In this document: piece after piece, positions 18,563 through 27,713 of the stretch
Layout of the letters: each line of letters starts with the position of its first letter
Numbering within the stretch: position 1 is the stretch's first letter
NCBI RefSeq assembly: GCF_000018325.1
Contig: NC_009922.1
Span: forward strand, 930,001 to 994,000
Direction: 5' to 3'
DNA length: 64,000 bases
Origin: Alkaliphilus oremlandii OhILAs
GTDB taxonomy: Bacteria > Bacillota > Clostridia > Peptostreptococcales > Natronincolaceae
Notes under the pieces: generated by a model
What the model was told of the DNA's origin: nothing
Database searches by the model: none
The model's input: only the letters and a program-made list of their open reading frames with translations
Position numbers and translations under genes: made by a program

Positions 18563-19795
18563 ATGAGTAAGGAGACGACTTTTGAAAAAAACCAGCCGAT
18601 TAGGGATGGGGACTATATCCCTATGGGTAAGAAGATCATACTGGGAATGCAGCACACCTTTACCATGTTTGGAGCTACAGTTTTAGTTCCGCTGATTACA
18701 GGACTAGACATCTCTGTTGCCTTATTTATGGCAGGTATCGGTACATTGTTCTTCCATTTTGTAACAAAGAAAAAAGTGCCAGTGTTTTTAGGTTCTTCCT
18801 TTGCATTTATTGCACCGATGCTCATGGTGTCTGAAATGTATGGAATGCAGTTTGTACAGGGTGGTATCGTTGTTGCAGGTTTGACCTATGTCTTATTGGC
18901 AGGTTTGGTATATGCCTTTGGGCATGAAAAAATAGTAGAGTATTTTCCGCCCATTGTAACGGGTCCGATCATTATGATCATCGGATTAAAACTTGCACCA
19001 ACGGCTATTGATATGGCCAGCCAAAACTGGCTCTTGGCGCTGGTAAGCTTGTTGATTGTGGTAGGAATCAGTATCTATGCAAAAGGATTTCTTCAGGTTC
19101 TACCGGTTCTATGTGGACTAGTTGGAGGATATGTCTTTGCTGCCGTAACAGGTAACGTAGACTTCACCCCAATCAAAGAGGCTGCATTATTTGGACTTCC
19201 TAATTTTACATTCCCTAAATTTAATTTGGAGAGCATTATGATTATTGCTCCGATTGCTGTAGCAACAGTGGTTGAGCATATCGGAAACATACTTGTAGTT
19301 GGAACAACTGTAGAAGATGATTATATTAAAACTCCTGGACTGCATCGTACACTGCTTGGTGATGGTATAGCAACATCTCTTTCAGCATTCTTTGGTGGGC
19401 CTGCAAACACAACCTATGCAGAGAACACGGGAGTACTTGCTTTAACAAAAATTTACCATCCAGTGATTATGAGAATTGCAGCCTGTTTTGCAATTATTCT
19501 AGGTGTTATGCCTAAATTAGGCGCTGTTATCAGCACCATACCAACTTCAATTGTTGGTGGTATTTCCATCGTTTTATTCGGTATGATCGCTTCTGTTGGT
19601 GGAAGAAGCTTAGTAGAAAACCAAGTTGACTTTACTTCCTCTAGAAACTTAATTATAGCGGCTGTTATATTCGTAATCGGATTGGGAGGCGCAATATTAC
19701 CAGTTGAAATTGGTACTGTTAAGTTCACATTAGAAAGTATGGCATTAGCTGCAATTGCAGGCATTCTTTTAAATAAGGTTTTACCAAAAGATTAA
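18563..19795 (+). CDS. Uracil/xanthine permease, NCS2 family (uracil-type signature)
   Basis: A 410-residue nucleobase:cation symporter-2 with about 14 membrane segments. QHTFTMFGATVLVPLITG, PVFLGSSFAFIAP and TTYAENTGVLALT resemble UraA/PyrP uracil carriers more than xanthine carriers. The two acidic residues that hold the pyrimidine in UraA have counterparts here: Glu in VVEHIGN and Glu in YAENTG. GAGGAGG precedes ATG. It is the first gene of the catabolic island and is closed by a hairpin at 19819, so it can be expressed separately. Likely imports the cyclic substrate degraded by the downstream enzymes. Confidence 0.88.
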   Translation: MSKETTFEKNQPIRDGDYIPMGKKIILGMQHTFTMFGATVLVPLITGLDISVALFMAGIGTLFFHFVTKKKVPVFLGSSFAFIAPMLMVSEMYGMQFVQGGIVVAGLTYVLLAGLVYAFGHEKIVEYFPPIVTGPIIMIIGLKLAPTAIDMASQNWLLALVSLLIVVGISIYAKGFLQVLPVLCGLVGGYVFAAVTGNVDFTPIKEAALFGLPNFTFPKFNLESIMIIAPIAVATVVEHIGNILVVGTTVEDDYIKTPGLHRTLLGDGIATSLSAFFGGPANTTYAENTGVLALTKIYHPVIMRIAACFAIILGVMPKLGAVISTIPTSIVGGISIVLFGMIASVGGRSLVENQVDFTSSRNLIIAAVIFVIGLGGAILPVEIGTVKFTLESMALAAIAGILLNKVLPKD

Positions 19796-19817
19796 ATAAT
19801 ATAAAAACCCCACTTTC

Positions 19818-19858
19818 ATAATAACATCCTATTGAGAAATAGGATGTTATTATTTTTG
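19818..19858 (+). terminator. Terminator after nucleobase permease
   Basis: Perfect 14-bp stem AATAACATCCTATT / AATAGGATGTTATT with loop GAG(A), then ATTTTTG. The T-run is short but the stem is strong. Confidence 0.8.
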
Positions 19859-20030
19859 TAGAAAGTTCACAAAGGAATATGTAATATTTTGTAGAATAGA
19901 AAAATAAGATCCAATAAAATAGCAATCATGATCATTGATTTTGTGAATATATAACAAATGAGGAGAAATTTAAAATCTTGTTTTAAATTTTAAATGCTCA
20001 AATAAAGATTTAACTATAGGGGGAGATACG

Positions 20031-21692
20031 TTGAATCGATCATTAGGAATCACAGTAAAAGAAATGATTTCATTGAAGGCTTTACAAGGTTCAAAGGTGT
20101 TGGCAGGGGAGGCTGGGCTGGATCAGAGAGTTACGCAGGTGAATGTGATGGAGGTGCCCGATATTGTAGATTGGGTGCATATCGGGGAATTTTTACTCAC
20201 TACGGCTTTTTCTATCAAAGAAGATATCGGTATATTGAAAAAATTGATTCCAAAGCTAAAGGAAAAAGGTGTTGTGGGTATTGGAATCAAAATGAAGCGG
20301 TATATCGAAAGGCTGCCAGAGGATATTATACATATTGCAGATATCTATCAATTTCCAATTATCGAGCTGCCCTAGGAGGCTTCCTATACGGACATTATGA
20401 TGCCTGTCCTTACAGAAGTCATCAGCAGGCAAACCAGCATGCTACTAAAAGTAGAAAAACTCCACGATGAATTGATTGATGTGATGTTAAGAGGTGGTGG
20501 ATTTAAAGAAATATTAGAAATTATATACGGCACAGTTGGAAATACTGTTGCAATTAGTGATGAAATCTTCAATGTGGTTGTGGCTCACGGTAGTGAAGAA
20601 AAAATAAGGTATATTGAAGATAAACTTAAGAACGAAAAATGTACGAATCCTACTCTGAATATAACCATCAGTACAGATGAATTACTGAATCAAGCAGTTA
20701 GACGCATATGGATTCCAATCTACGTTGATGAACGGTATTACGGATATTTATCCATATGGGAAGATAATAAAGAACTTACACCCATGGAGATTACTTCTCT
20801 AGAATCTTCTATTCCTGTTATTGCACTACATATTCTAAAAAAAATCTCTATATTTGAAATTGAAAGTAGACATAAGGTTGAGTTTTTCGATGATCTATTA
20901 TCTAAGGATGAAAAGAGGCAACAATTAGCCATTGATCGAGCTTCTTTATTCGACTTTGATAGAAAACTAGGATATTCTGCAATGGTCATTTCAATTAAAA
21001 ATATCAACAGTTTTGTAAAAGAGACCATTAATAATTCAACGTTTTTGTATCAACTCAACAGCAAGATTATGCACATCATAGAGCGCCTATCGAGAAATGA
21101 AGAATGGAAATGTGTTTATGGCAATAAAAGCGATCAAATCATTGTCTTATACGGAACAAATCCCACTAAAAATAATCAGCAAATCAAGAAAGAAATTAAA
21201 AATTTTGCAGACAACATTATCATAAATATCGCCAAGGAAATCAGCCAGATTTCTATCGCCATCGGGATCGGCAGATTCAGTAAAGAGCCGAAAAATTTGT
21301 GGAAAAGCTACAGCGAAGCTACCCGATGTATTTATAATAAAACAGACTCTCATAAAAGTAGTTCGATACATTTTGATGATCTAGGTATTTATCGTATCTT
21401 TCATATAGAAGAGATGGAGGATGAACTGAACCAATTTTATAAAGATACATTGGAGCCTCTTGTAAAATATGATAAAGAAAAAGGATCTGAACTTGTGAAA
21501 ACTTTACAAATGTTCTTCCAATGTGGTGGCAATTTGAAGAAGGTATCCGAAGAGATGTTCACCCATTACAATACCATTGTCTATCGTATGCAGCGTATTA
21601 AGGACATTACAGGAATGAATTTAGAGAATCCGAATGAACGCCTAAATCTTCAGGTTGCTTTTAAAATATTCGAGATGTCCAATGGAAAATAA
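20031..21692 (+). pseudogene. PucR family regulator interrupted by an in-frame amber codon
   Basis: One continuous frame encodes a full PucR protein (about 553 codons) except for TAG at 20373-20375. The N-terminal PucR domain starts at TTG 20031 after GGGGGAG and reads normally to FPIIELP. After the stop the same frame resumes EASYTDIMMPVLTEV, the usual continuation. A GGDEF-like middle and the PucR helix-turn-helix (EEMFTHYNTIVYRMQRIKD) follow to 21692. One base change from TAT/TAC would explain it. A 114-residue N-terminal piece is made as read. AGGAGG overlaps the stop, but the next ATG is 17 nt away, so reinitiation is doubtful. Confidence 0.75.
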
Positions 21693-21861
21693 ATACCATA
21701 TAGTGATTTTGCACAAAAACACAATAAAATATTTAGAGTAAGTATCTAAAGGTAAACCTTCATTTAAAAAGAATTATCTAAATATAATCAAAATAGAGAG
21801 TGTTCAAAAAATGGCGTCATATAAGCTGTGCTATAAAATACTTGAAAAGGAAATTAGAAAA

Positions 21862-22833
21862 ATGAAGGCAATATGGATTTGTGCAAGTGCAAAAAAAATA
21901 ATAGAGGAGAGAAAAGAAGTAATCGGACAGGTTCATTCCGTATTTAGCAGGACCTGCAACATTATTACGGAAGATGATCTTTTGATTCCACTCATATCCA
22001 GCCAGATTCCAAATGGTCCTCGGTCTATTTCTTTTAATCTCTCAGAGGAGCGAGATTTACGTTCTTTTCAATTGGTAAGGGGTATGAAGGTGACAATGAA
22101 TACGCACTCCATAAGAATAGGAAGGGACACTTTTACAATTGATTTATCCGATGCCAAGGTATGGAATCCTGAACCTATGTTTTGCTTTAAGGAGTTGAAT
22201 GAAGCTAGGGTCTTGAAAAATATAGAATTTCTAAAAGATATATTATTAGAAAAAGGTAATTTCAATGGCATCGCACCGATTTTTCTAGATATCAGCAGGC
22301 ATTTAAAGCAATGGGACCAACAAGTGGAAGAGAGGCTTCAAACCAACCACTATTGCACGTTTATTTATCCCAAAATTCAGAAATTTATAGCGTTATTAGC
22401 AGATGAAAATATAGAAGAAATTGGGTCCCTATCAAAACAGATCATTGGTTTTGGACCTGGGCTCACACCTTCTACCGATGATTTTTTAGCAGGATTGATG
22501 GTTTCGATGCTCTACGCATGGCAGTATTACAAACTGAATCTCAGTGAAGCCTATAAAATTAACCAGTGCATCGTCAGTGGAAATGAAAATAGAACAACAA
22601 AAGTGAGCGCAGAGATGCTTCAATTCGCCTCCAAGGGTCAGGTTGCGGAGCATATCAGAACGTTAATGGTCAGTATTTTCTCTGAAGATAATGAAAGGGA
22701 GTTATTTAAAAATACCTGTACGGTCATTTATACTGGCGGAACATCAGGTTCAGATTTATTAGCGGGAGTATACGTTGGTTTGATACTAACTTTATACTAT
22801 AGGAAGGAGAGGACGAAGAAAAAATGCATTTAA
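21862..22833 (+). CDS. DUF2877 protein (AllH/YlbF-like)
   Basis: A 323-residue soluble protein with the DUF2877 signature GFGPGLTPSTDDFLAGLM (about 197-214) and a second Gly/Ser motif YTGGTSGSDLLAGV near the end. E. coli YlbF, its homologue, has been reported as one of three proteins (with FdrA and YlbE) needed for oxamate carbamoyltransferase activity. AAAGGA lies 10 nt before the ATG chosen; a longer frame from 21811 is possible. Its end overlaps fdrA by 10 nt. As the first enzyme gene after the interrupted pucR, it opens the long catabolic operon. Confidence 0.82.
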   Translation: MKAIWICASAKKIIEERKEVIGQVHSVFSRTCNIITEDDLLIPLISSQIPNGPRSISFNLSEERDLRSFQLVRGMKVTMNTHSIRIGRDTFTIDLSDAKVWNPEPMFCFKELNEARVLKNIEFLKDILLEKGNFNGIAPIFLDISRHLKQWDQQVEERLQTNHYCTFIYPKIQKFIALLADENIEEIGSLSKQIIGFGPGLTPSTDDFLAGLMVSMLYAWQYYKLNLSEAYKINQCIVSGNENRTTKVSAEMLQFASKGQVAEHIRTLMVSIFSEDNERELFKNTCTVIYTGGTSGSDLLAGVYVGLILTLYYRKERTKKKCI

Positions 22834-24380
22834 ATGTAGAAGTAAGAAAAAACACTTATTATGACTCAGTGGCGCTGATGCTGATCAGTAAAGAAGTAAG
22901 CAAGATGCCAGATATAATTGAGGTTTTGGTTGGAATGGGAACCGATTTAAATAAGGAGCTGGCAGAGAATTTGGGCTTAGCCAATGATGCTGTCAAGGAA
23001 TTAGGTGTCAATGATTTCTTTATATCGGTTTTAATGAAGAATGAAGATGCATTCCAAAGCGTAATTGATAAGGTCAATGAACTCCTAAATCAGAAAAAAG
23101 AATCTTTGAGTGGAGAATATAATCCGCCAACCTTCGATTCCGCAGTAAAGCTTGCACCAGATTCGAACTTGGTTTTAATTTCTCTTCCCGGAGCTTATGC
23201 TTTTGGAGAAGCCAAGAAAGCTTTAGAGCGAGGTATGCACGTGATGTTATTTAGTGATAACGTCAGTGTGGAAGAGGAAAAAACCTTAAAGGAACTTGGG
23301 AAGGAAATGGGACTTTTAGTGATGGGTCCAGATTGCGGTACCGCGATTATCAATAATGTACCATTGGCCTTTGCCAATGTAATTAAAAAAGGTTCCATTG
23401 GAATTGTAGGTGCCTCTGGTACAGGTACCCAAGAGGTCAGTGTTATTATAGATAAGCTTGGCGGTGGCGTTAGTCAAGTCATTGGAACCGGGGGAAGGGA
23501 TTTAAGCAAAGATATTGGTGGAATTATGATGATGGAAAGCATTAAAGCTTTAAGTCAGGATCCTGAAACCAAGGTGATTGTTCTTATTTCAAAGCCACCA
23601 GCAGCAGAAATTGCAGAGAAGGTACTCGCATTGGCAAAGGAAAGTGGAAAGCCTTTCGTTGTAGACTTTATCGGGGGAGACCCCAATACCATAGAGCAAT
23701 ACGGTGGCATTCCTGGATATACCTTAGAGGATACCGCATATAAAGCAGTAGCTCTATCCAAAGGTGAGGAACCAAAGGATATGTTAGGCTTTAACAAATC
23801 TGAGGAAGAAATTGAAGCAATGATTGAGAAAGAAATAGGGAAGCTTCAACCGGAACAAAAATATCTGAGAGGTATTTATACAGGAGGAACACTCTGTGAC
23901 GAGGCCATGAAACTACTATTCGATGAACTGAATGGTATTTACTCCAATATACCGCTAAAGCCAGAGTTTTTATTGAAGGATATTCACCAGAGCCAAGAGC
24001 ATACTTGCATTGACTTAGGTGACGATATGTTCACTGTTGGAAAAGCCCATCCGATGATAGATCCTTCAGAAAGACTGAAAAGGTTAATGAAAGAAGCGAA
24101 GGATGAGAGTGTTGCAGTGATTCTGATGGACTTTGTTCTTGGATACGGCGCCCATAGTGATCCAGTGGGAGAAATGCTACCGGCCATCGAGGATGCTCAG
24201 AAGATTTTAAAAGAGCGAGGCAAAGAGATTATTTGGGTTGCGTCAATTTGTGGAACAGAGGGAGATCCACAGAACCTAGAGGAGCAAGGGAAAAAATTGA
24301 TGGATGCAGGATTCCTATTGATGCCGTCCAATGCACAGGCTGTGAGGCTCGTATCTAGAATATTAAGGAAGATTTCATAG
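22824..24380 (+). CDS. fdrA: FdrA family acyl-CoA-synthetase-like protein
   Basis: A 518-residue protein related to succinyl-CoA synthetase alpha/beta. MPDIIEVLVGMGTDLNKELA is the family opening. A Rossmann-type nucleotide or CoA fold follows: SLPGAYAFGEAKKALERG, GPDCGTAIINNVP and GIVGASGTGTQEV (about 200). A C-terminal flavodoxin-like domain has LRGIYTGGTLCDEA and LGYGAHSDPVG. The family lacks proven ligase activity; the E. coli homologue is a subunit of oxamate carbamoyltransferase. GGAAGGAGAGG lies upstream. The phosphate-binding and His-loop region of the synthetase fold would suit carbamoyl-phosphate chemistry, which is inferred. Translationally coupled to DUF2877. Confidence 0.88.
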   Translation: MHLNVEVRKNTYYDSVALMLISKEVSKMPDIIEVLVGMGTDLNKELAENLGLANDAVKELGVNDFFISVLMKNEDAFQSVIDKVNELLNQKKESLSGEYNPPTFDSAVKLAPDSNLVLISLPGAYAFGEAKKALERGMHVMLFSDNVSVEEEKTLKELGKEMGLLVMGPDCGTAIINNVPLAFANVIKKGSIGIVGASGTGTQEVSVIIDKLGGGVSQVIGTGGRDLSKDIGGIMMMESIKALSQDPETKVIVLISKPPAAEIAEKVLALAKESGKPFVVDFIGGDPNTIEQYGGIPGYTLEDTAYKAVALSKGEEPKDMLGFNKSEEEIEAMIEKEIGKLQPEQKYLRGIYTGGTLCDEAMKLLFDELNGIYSNIPLKPEFLLKDIHQSQEHTCIDLGDDMFTVGKAHPMIDPSERLKRLMKEAKDESVAVILMDFVLGYGAHSDPVGEMLPAIEDAQKILKERGKEIIWVASICGTEGDPQNLEEQGKKLMDAGFLLMPSNAQAVRLVSRILRKIS

Positions 24381-24394
24381 AAGGAGGGATGACT

Positions 24395-24562
24395 ATGATT
24401 CACAACTTTTTTGGCAAAGAGGTCAAGGTGATTAATCTAGGCTTAGAATCCTTTGCAAAGGATTTGAAAACGCAGGATATCAAGGTTGTTCATGTGAATT
24501 GGCGACCTCCGGCTGGTGGTAATAAAAAAATGATAGAGTTGTTAGCCAAATTGAAAAAATAA
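24395..24562 (+). CDS. Small FdrA-system protein (55 residues)
   Basis: This short frame starts at ATG 24395 behind a perfect AAGGAGGGATG site, 14 nt after fdrA, and ends 33 nt before the DUF1116 gene. It encodes 55 residues: a strand-helix-strand unit (VKVINLGLESFAKDL) followed by VHVNWRPPAGGN and a Lys-rich helix. I recognise the WRPPAGG segment as a recurrent companion of FdrA/DUF1116 genes, sometimes found as part of a larger polypeptide. Position, ribosome site and codon use argue for a genuine small subunit. Function unknown; a structural or regulatory role in the carbamoyltransferase complex is plausible. Confidence 0.75.
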   Translation: MIHNFFGKEVKVINLGLESFAKDLKTQDIKVVHVNWRPPAGGNKKMIELLAKLKK

Positions 24563-24595
24563 TAAAATTTTTAGCGAGCCAAAGGAGAGGATGAA

Positions 24596-25843
24596 ATGAT
24601 TCAAGAAAAAATTGAGAAAGCCAATCAAGAGGCGCTAAGTCGAATTTTAAGTGCCCAGCCGACGATAGTGGGCATTGGTATCGCTGGAGAAATCGTACCT
24701 GGAATGACGAAAAAGACGATTTTACATGCAGGTCCTCCAGTGACTTGGGAAAAGATGAGTGGGCCTCTGAGAGGTGCAGTGATCGGTGGCCTAATTTATG
24801 AAGGATTAGCAACCAATGAAGAAGAAGCCATCGCCATGGCAGAATCTGGGGAAATCACTTTTGATTCCTGTCACCATCATAATGCGGTAGGACCTATGGC
24901 AGGTGTAATGACCTCCTCCATGCCAGTATGGATCGTACAGAATACCACATTTGGAAACTATGCTTACTGCACACTGAACGAAGGGTTAGGAAAAGTACTG
25001 AGATACGGTGCATACGGTGAAGAAGTCATCACACGATTAAAATGGATGGAAAATACCTTGGCACCTGTATTAAAAGATGCATTGGCACTATCAGGACCGA
25101 TTGACTTAAAAACCATGATTGCACAAGTGGTTTTAATGGGGGATGAAGGCCACAACAGAAATAAAGCGGGAACTTCGTTGTTCATCAGAGAAATTGCTCC
25201 TTACATTGTTATGACAAAGCATTCGGATAAGGATAAGGCAGATGTGTTGAAGTTTATGCATGGCAACGATCATTTCTTTTTAAATCTAACAATGCCTGCC
25301 TGCAAATCTACATTGGACCCAGCGGCAGGAATTGAATATAGCACCATTGTTTATGGCATGGCGAGAAATGGTACAGAATTTGGTATCCGAGTGTCTGGTT
25401 TAGGAGATCGATGGTTCACAGCACCAGCAGAAATCATCGATGGATTATATTTCCCAGGCTATAGTGCAGCAGATGCGAACCCAGATATCGGGGATAGTGT
25501 TATTACAGAAACCTGTGGTATTGGAGGATTTGCCATGGCAGCTGCACCTGCTATTGTGCAATTTGTAGGCGGAACGCCGGAAGATGCCATGAATTACTCT
25601 AGATCTATGTACGAAATTACAGAGACCGAAAATAATACATACAAAATTCCGGTGCTAAACTTTAGAGGTTCTGCTACAGGTGTTGATATTAGAAAAGTTG
25701 TTGAAACTACGATTTTACCAATCATCAATACTGGTATTGCTCATAAAGATCCTGGTGTAGGTCAAGTTGGAGCAGGTCTTGTAAGACCGCCAATGAAATG
25801 TTTTGAAGATGCTTTAGAGGCTTTTGTAGAACATTATATATAA
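24596..25843 (+). CDS. DUF1116 protein (AllG/YlbE-like)
   Basis: A 415-residue soluble protein of the DUF1116 family, full length. Recognisable blocks are LHAGPPVTWEKMSGPLRGA (about 43-61), DSCHHHNAVGPMAGVMTSSMP (about 95-115), and FGIRVSGLGDRWFTAPA. The HHH cluster and Cys are conserved in the family and could bind metal or substrate. With FdrA and DUF2877 it would form the carbamoyltransferase reported from E. coli, which phosphorolyses N-carbamoyl oxamate. GGAGAGG precedes ATG. It lies between the 55-residue gene and the cyclase-family hydrolase in a tight operon. Confidence 0.86.
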   Translation: MIQEKIEKANQEALSRILSAQPTIVGIGIAGEIVPGMTKKTILHAGPPVTWEKMSGPLRGAVIGGLIYEGLATNEEEAIAMAESGEITFDSCHHHNAVGPMAGVMTSSMPVWIVQNTTFGNYAYCTLNEGLGKVLRYGAYGEEVITRLKWMENTLAPVLKDALALSGPIDLKTMIAQVVLMGDEGHNRNKAGTSLFIREIAPYIVMTKHSDKDKADVLKFMHGNDHFFLNLTMPACKSTLDPAAGIEYSTIVYGMARNGTEFGIRVSGLGDRWFTAPAEIIDGLYFPGYSAADANPDIGDSVITETCGIGGFAMAAAPAIVQFVGGTPEDAMNYSRSMYEITETENNTYKIPVLNFRGSATGVDIRKVVETTILPIINTGIAHKDPGVGQVGAGLVRPPMKCFEDALEAFVEHYI

Positions 25844-25872
25844 AAAAATAAAATCTTAAGGAGGAAACAAAA

Positions 25873-26667
25873 ATGAAATTTTGGAACAATGTAAAAATGT
25901 ATGATTTAACACAGAACACAAGTCACTTAACACCACCGTGGCCAACTTACGAACCATTACAAGTTAAATTCTTTAAGAGACTATCACCAAATGGTGCAAA
26001 CGGTCAGGTTATTACGGTATCCAACCACGTAGGAACACATTTAGACGGACCCCTTCACTTTGATACAGCAGGTAGAGATATTGCATCCTTAGAATTAGAG
26101 AAATTAGTAGGACCTGGCGTTGTTGTAGATTTATCCGATATATCCGAGGATTTCAGTATCTATACTCCACAGGATATCATGGACAGAGTAGAGGTTAAAA
26201 AAGGTGATATCTTAATTATTAACACTGGATACCATAAGTATGGATGGGATCAACCCGAAGCCGATGAAAGAAGATACATGTTAAGACACCCTGGTCCATC
26301 TCTAGATTTTATGGATTGGGTTAAGGAAATGGAAATAAGATGGATTGGCGTTGACTGTGGTTCTGCAGACCACCCGATGAATACAAAGATTCGAGATTGG
26401 GAGCCAGGTGAGGCAAAACGCTGCGATGCATATATGAGAGAAAAATATGGCAAAGGCCTAGAAGAGATGTATCCATGGCCAGATGTATACCAAGCAATGC
26501 ATATCCACGTGTTCCCAAAACCACATGAGATTATCCATGCGGAAAACTTAGGCGGACAAATTGATGAAGTATTGAATAAGAGAGTGATTGTTGGATGCTT
26601 CCCTTGGAAATTCCAGGGCGGAGAATCTGCATTCTGTAGAATCGTTGCATTTGAAGAGCAAGAATAA
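25873..26667 (+). CDS. Cyclase-family hydrolase (PF04199), probable cyclic-amide ring opener
   Basis: A 264-residue enzyme of the family that includes kynurenine formamidase, isatin hydrolase and polyketide cyclase-like proteins. The metal motif HxGTHxDxPxHF is present as HVGTHLDGPLHF (His52, His56, Asp58, His62), and GVDCGSADHPMN follows. These are usually Mn/Zn-dependent hydrolases of amide or lactam bonds and cytosolic. In this operon it is the best candidate for opening a cyclic imide made by the xanthine-dehydrogenase-like hydroxylase (inferred). AAGGAGG lies before ATG. A GC-rich hairpin follows at 26681. Confidence 0.85.
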   Translation: MKFWNNVKMYDLTQNTSHLTPPWPTYEPLQVKFFKRLSPNGANGQVITVSNHVGTHLDGPLHFDTAGRDIASLELEKLVGPGVVVDLSDISEDFSIYTPQDIMDRVEVKKGDILIINTGYHKYGWDQPEADERRYMLRHPGPSLDFMDWVKEMEIRWIGVDCGSADHPMNTKIRDWEPGEAKRCDAYMREKYGKGLEEMYPWPDVYQAMHIHVFPKPHEIIHAENLGGQIDEVLNKRVIVGCFPWKFQGGESAFCRIVAFEEQE

Positions 26668-26680
26668 TGAAGTGAATCCA

Positions 26681-26717
26681 TTGAATAATTGCCCGATTAA
26701 TTCGGGCTCTTATTCAA
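26681..26717 (+). other. Intercistronic hairpin between cyclase and C-N hydrolase genes
   Basis: TTGAATAA.TGCCCGA / TTCGGGC.TTATTCAA pairs around a TTAA loop, with small mismatches in the middle. There is no T-run, so it is more likely an mRNA-stabilising or processing hairpin within the operon than a terminator. Confidence 0.5.
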
Positions 26718-26753
26718 CTAAAGGTAAAATAAATAACAATGGGAGGTTATGCT

Positions 26754-27641
26754 ATGAAGGAGCATATAGCGGCCTGTGTACAAATCGCAGTAGAGCCAAA
26801 TAATATTCAATATAATATCGATAAATGTTTTCATTGGTTAGAGAAGGCAGTGAAAGAGTACGAGGCAGAGCTTGTAGTGTTTCCTGAATCGATTACAACT
26901 GGATTTGCCCCAAATATGCCGGTGGAAGAATTTTATGAAATGCTTCAACCAATTCCTGGTGGGCATACAGAAAAAATTCAAAAGCTTGCTAAGGAACTCG
27001 GTGTACACGTTGTATTGCCTCTTTATGAACGTGGTGAAGAAAAAAATATTGTTTTAAATAGTTCTGTTTTGATTGACGATAAGGGCGAAATTTTGGCAAA
27101 TTATCGAAAGACCCATCCATTCCCAACGGAGCGTTTGGGCGGTGGTGGTTGGACCACACCAGGGAACAGCACCGTTGTTGTTGAAACAAAGCTGGGAAAA
27201 ATCGGGATGATTGTTTGCTACGATGGAGACTTTCCAGAGCTATCGAGAGTATTGGCTTTAAAAGGAGCAGAGATTATCACGAGACCATCGGCATTGATGA
27301 GAAGCTTTGAGATTTGGGAAGTGGTAAATAAAGCAAGAGCTTACGACAACCACGTGTATCTTCTGGCACCAAATGCAGTAGGTCCAGATGCAGGAGGAAA
27401 CTATTATTTTGGTCATAGTATGATTGTCAGCCCTATCGCTCAAACCTTAGCTTTAGGAAGAGGTGCAGAAGAAATCATTGCAGCGAAGCTGGATCCAGAT
27501 CCGATTAAGAACATCAGCTATGGTACAAAATCTCCAATGCTATTCGATCACCTTGAAGATCGAAATGTAAAATCATACGAAGGAATATTGATGGAAGGGC
27601 GAAGCAGCTTTGAACCTGCCAGAAGAATTCCATATAAATAA
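26754..27641 (+). CDS. Carbon-nitrogen hydrolase (nitrilase superfamily amidase)
   Basis: A 295-residue cytosolic hydrolase with the full Glu-Lys-Cys triad: Glu45 in VVFPESITTGF, Lys119 in NYRKTHPFP, and Cys155 in MIVCYDGDFPE. The superfamily hydrolyses amides and N-carbamoyl compounds and, rarely, nitriles. RKTHPFPTERLGGGGW is a lid region typical of the amidase branch. GGGAGG lies 7 nt before ATG 26754; a frame start 15 nt upstream has no ribosome site. In context it could deaminate an amide such as oxamate or malonamate left after carbamoyl transfer, or cleave a ureido acid; this is inferred. Confidence 0.87.
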   Translation: MKEHIAACVQIAVEPNNIQYNIDKCFHWLEKAVKEYEAELVVFPESITTGFAPNMPVEEFYEMLQPIPGGHTEKIQKLAKELGVHVVLPLYERGEEKNIVLNSSVLIDDKGEILANYRKTHPFPTERLGGGGWTTPGNSTVVVETKLGKIGMIVCYDGDFPELSRVLALKGAEIITRPSALMRSFEIWEVVNKARAYDNHVYLLAPNAVGPDAGGNYYFGHSMIVSPIAQTLALGRGAEEIIAAKLDPDPIKNISYGTKSPMLFDHLEDRNVKSYEGILMEGRSSFEPARRIPYK

Positions 27642-27713
27642 GATCAAAGATTACAGTGAAAAGTCTCAATCTTCCGATTTTTCTAAGTGCATAGAGATGA
27701 AAGGTGGGATAAA

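Noticed and set aside
20373..20375. Amber codon in PucR, with two more ambers in the remnant at 53.5 kb, as possible pyrrolysine or recoded TAG
   Set aside because: TAG is the normal stop of many intact genes here (for example 4717, 24378, 29825, 32738, 62736), and no pyl genes or methylamine methyltransferases are seen. Simple mutation is more likely.
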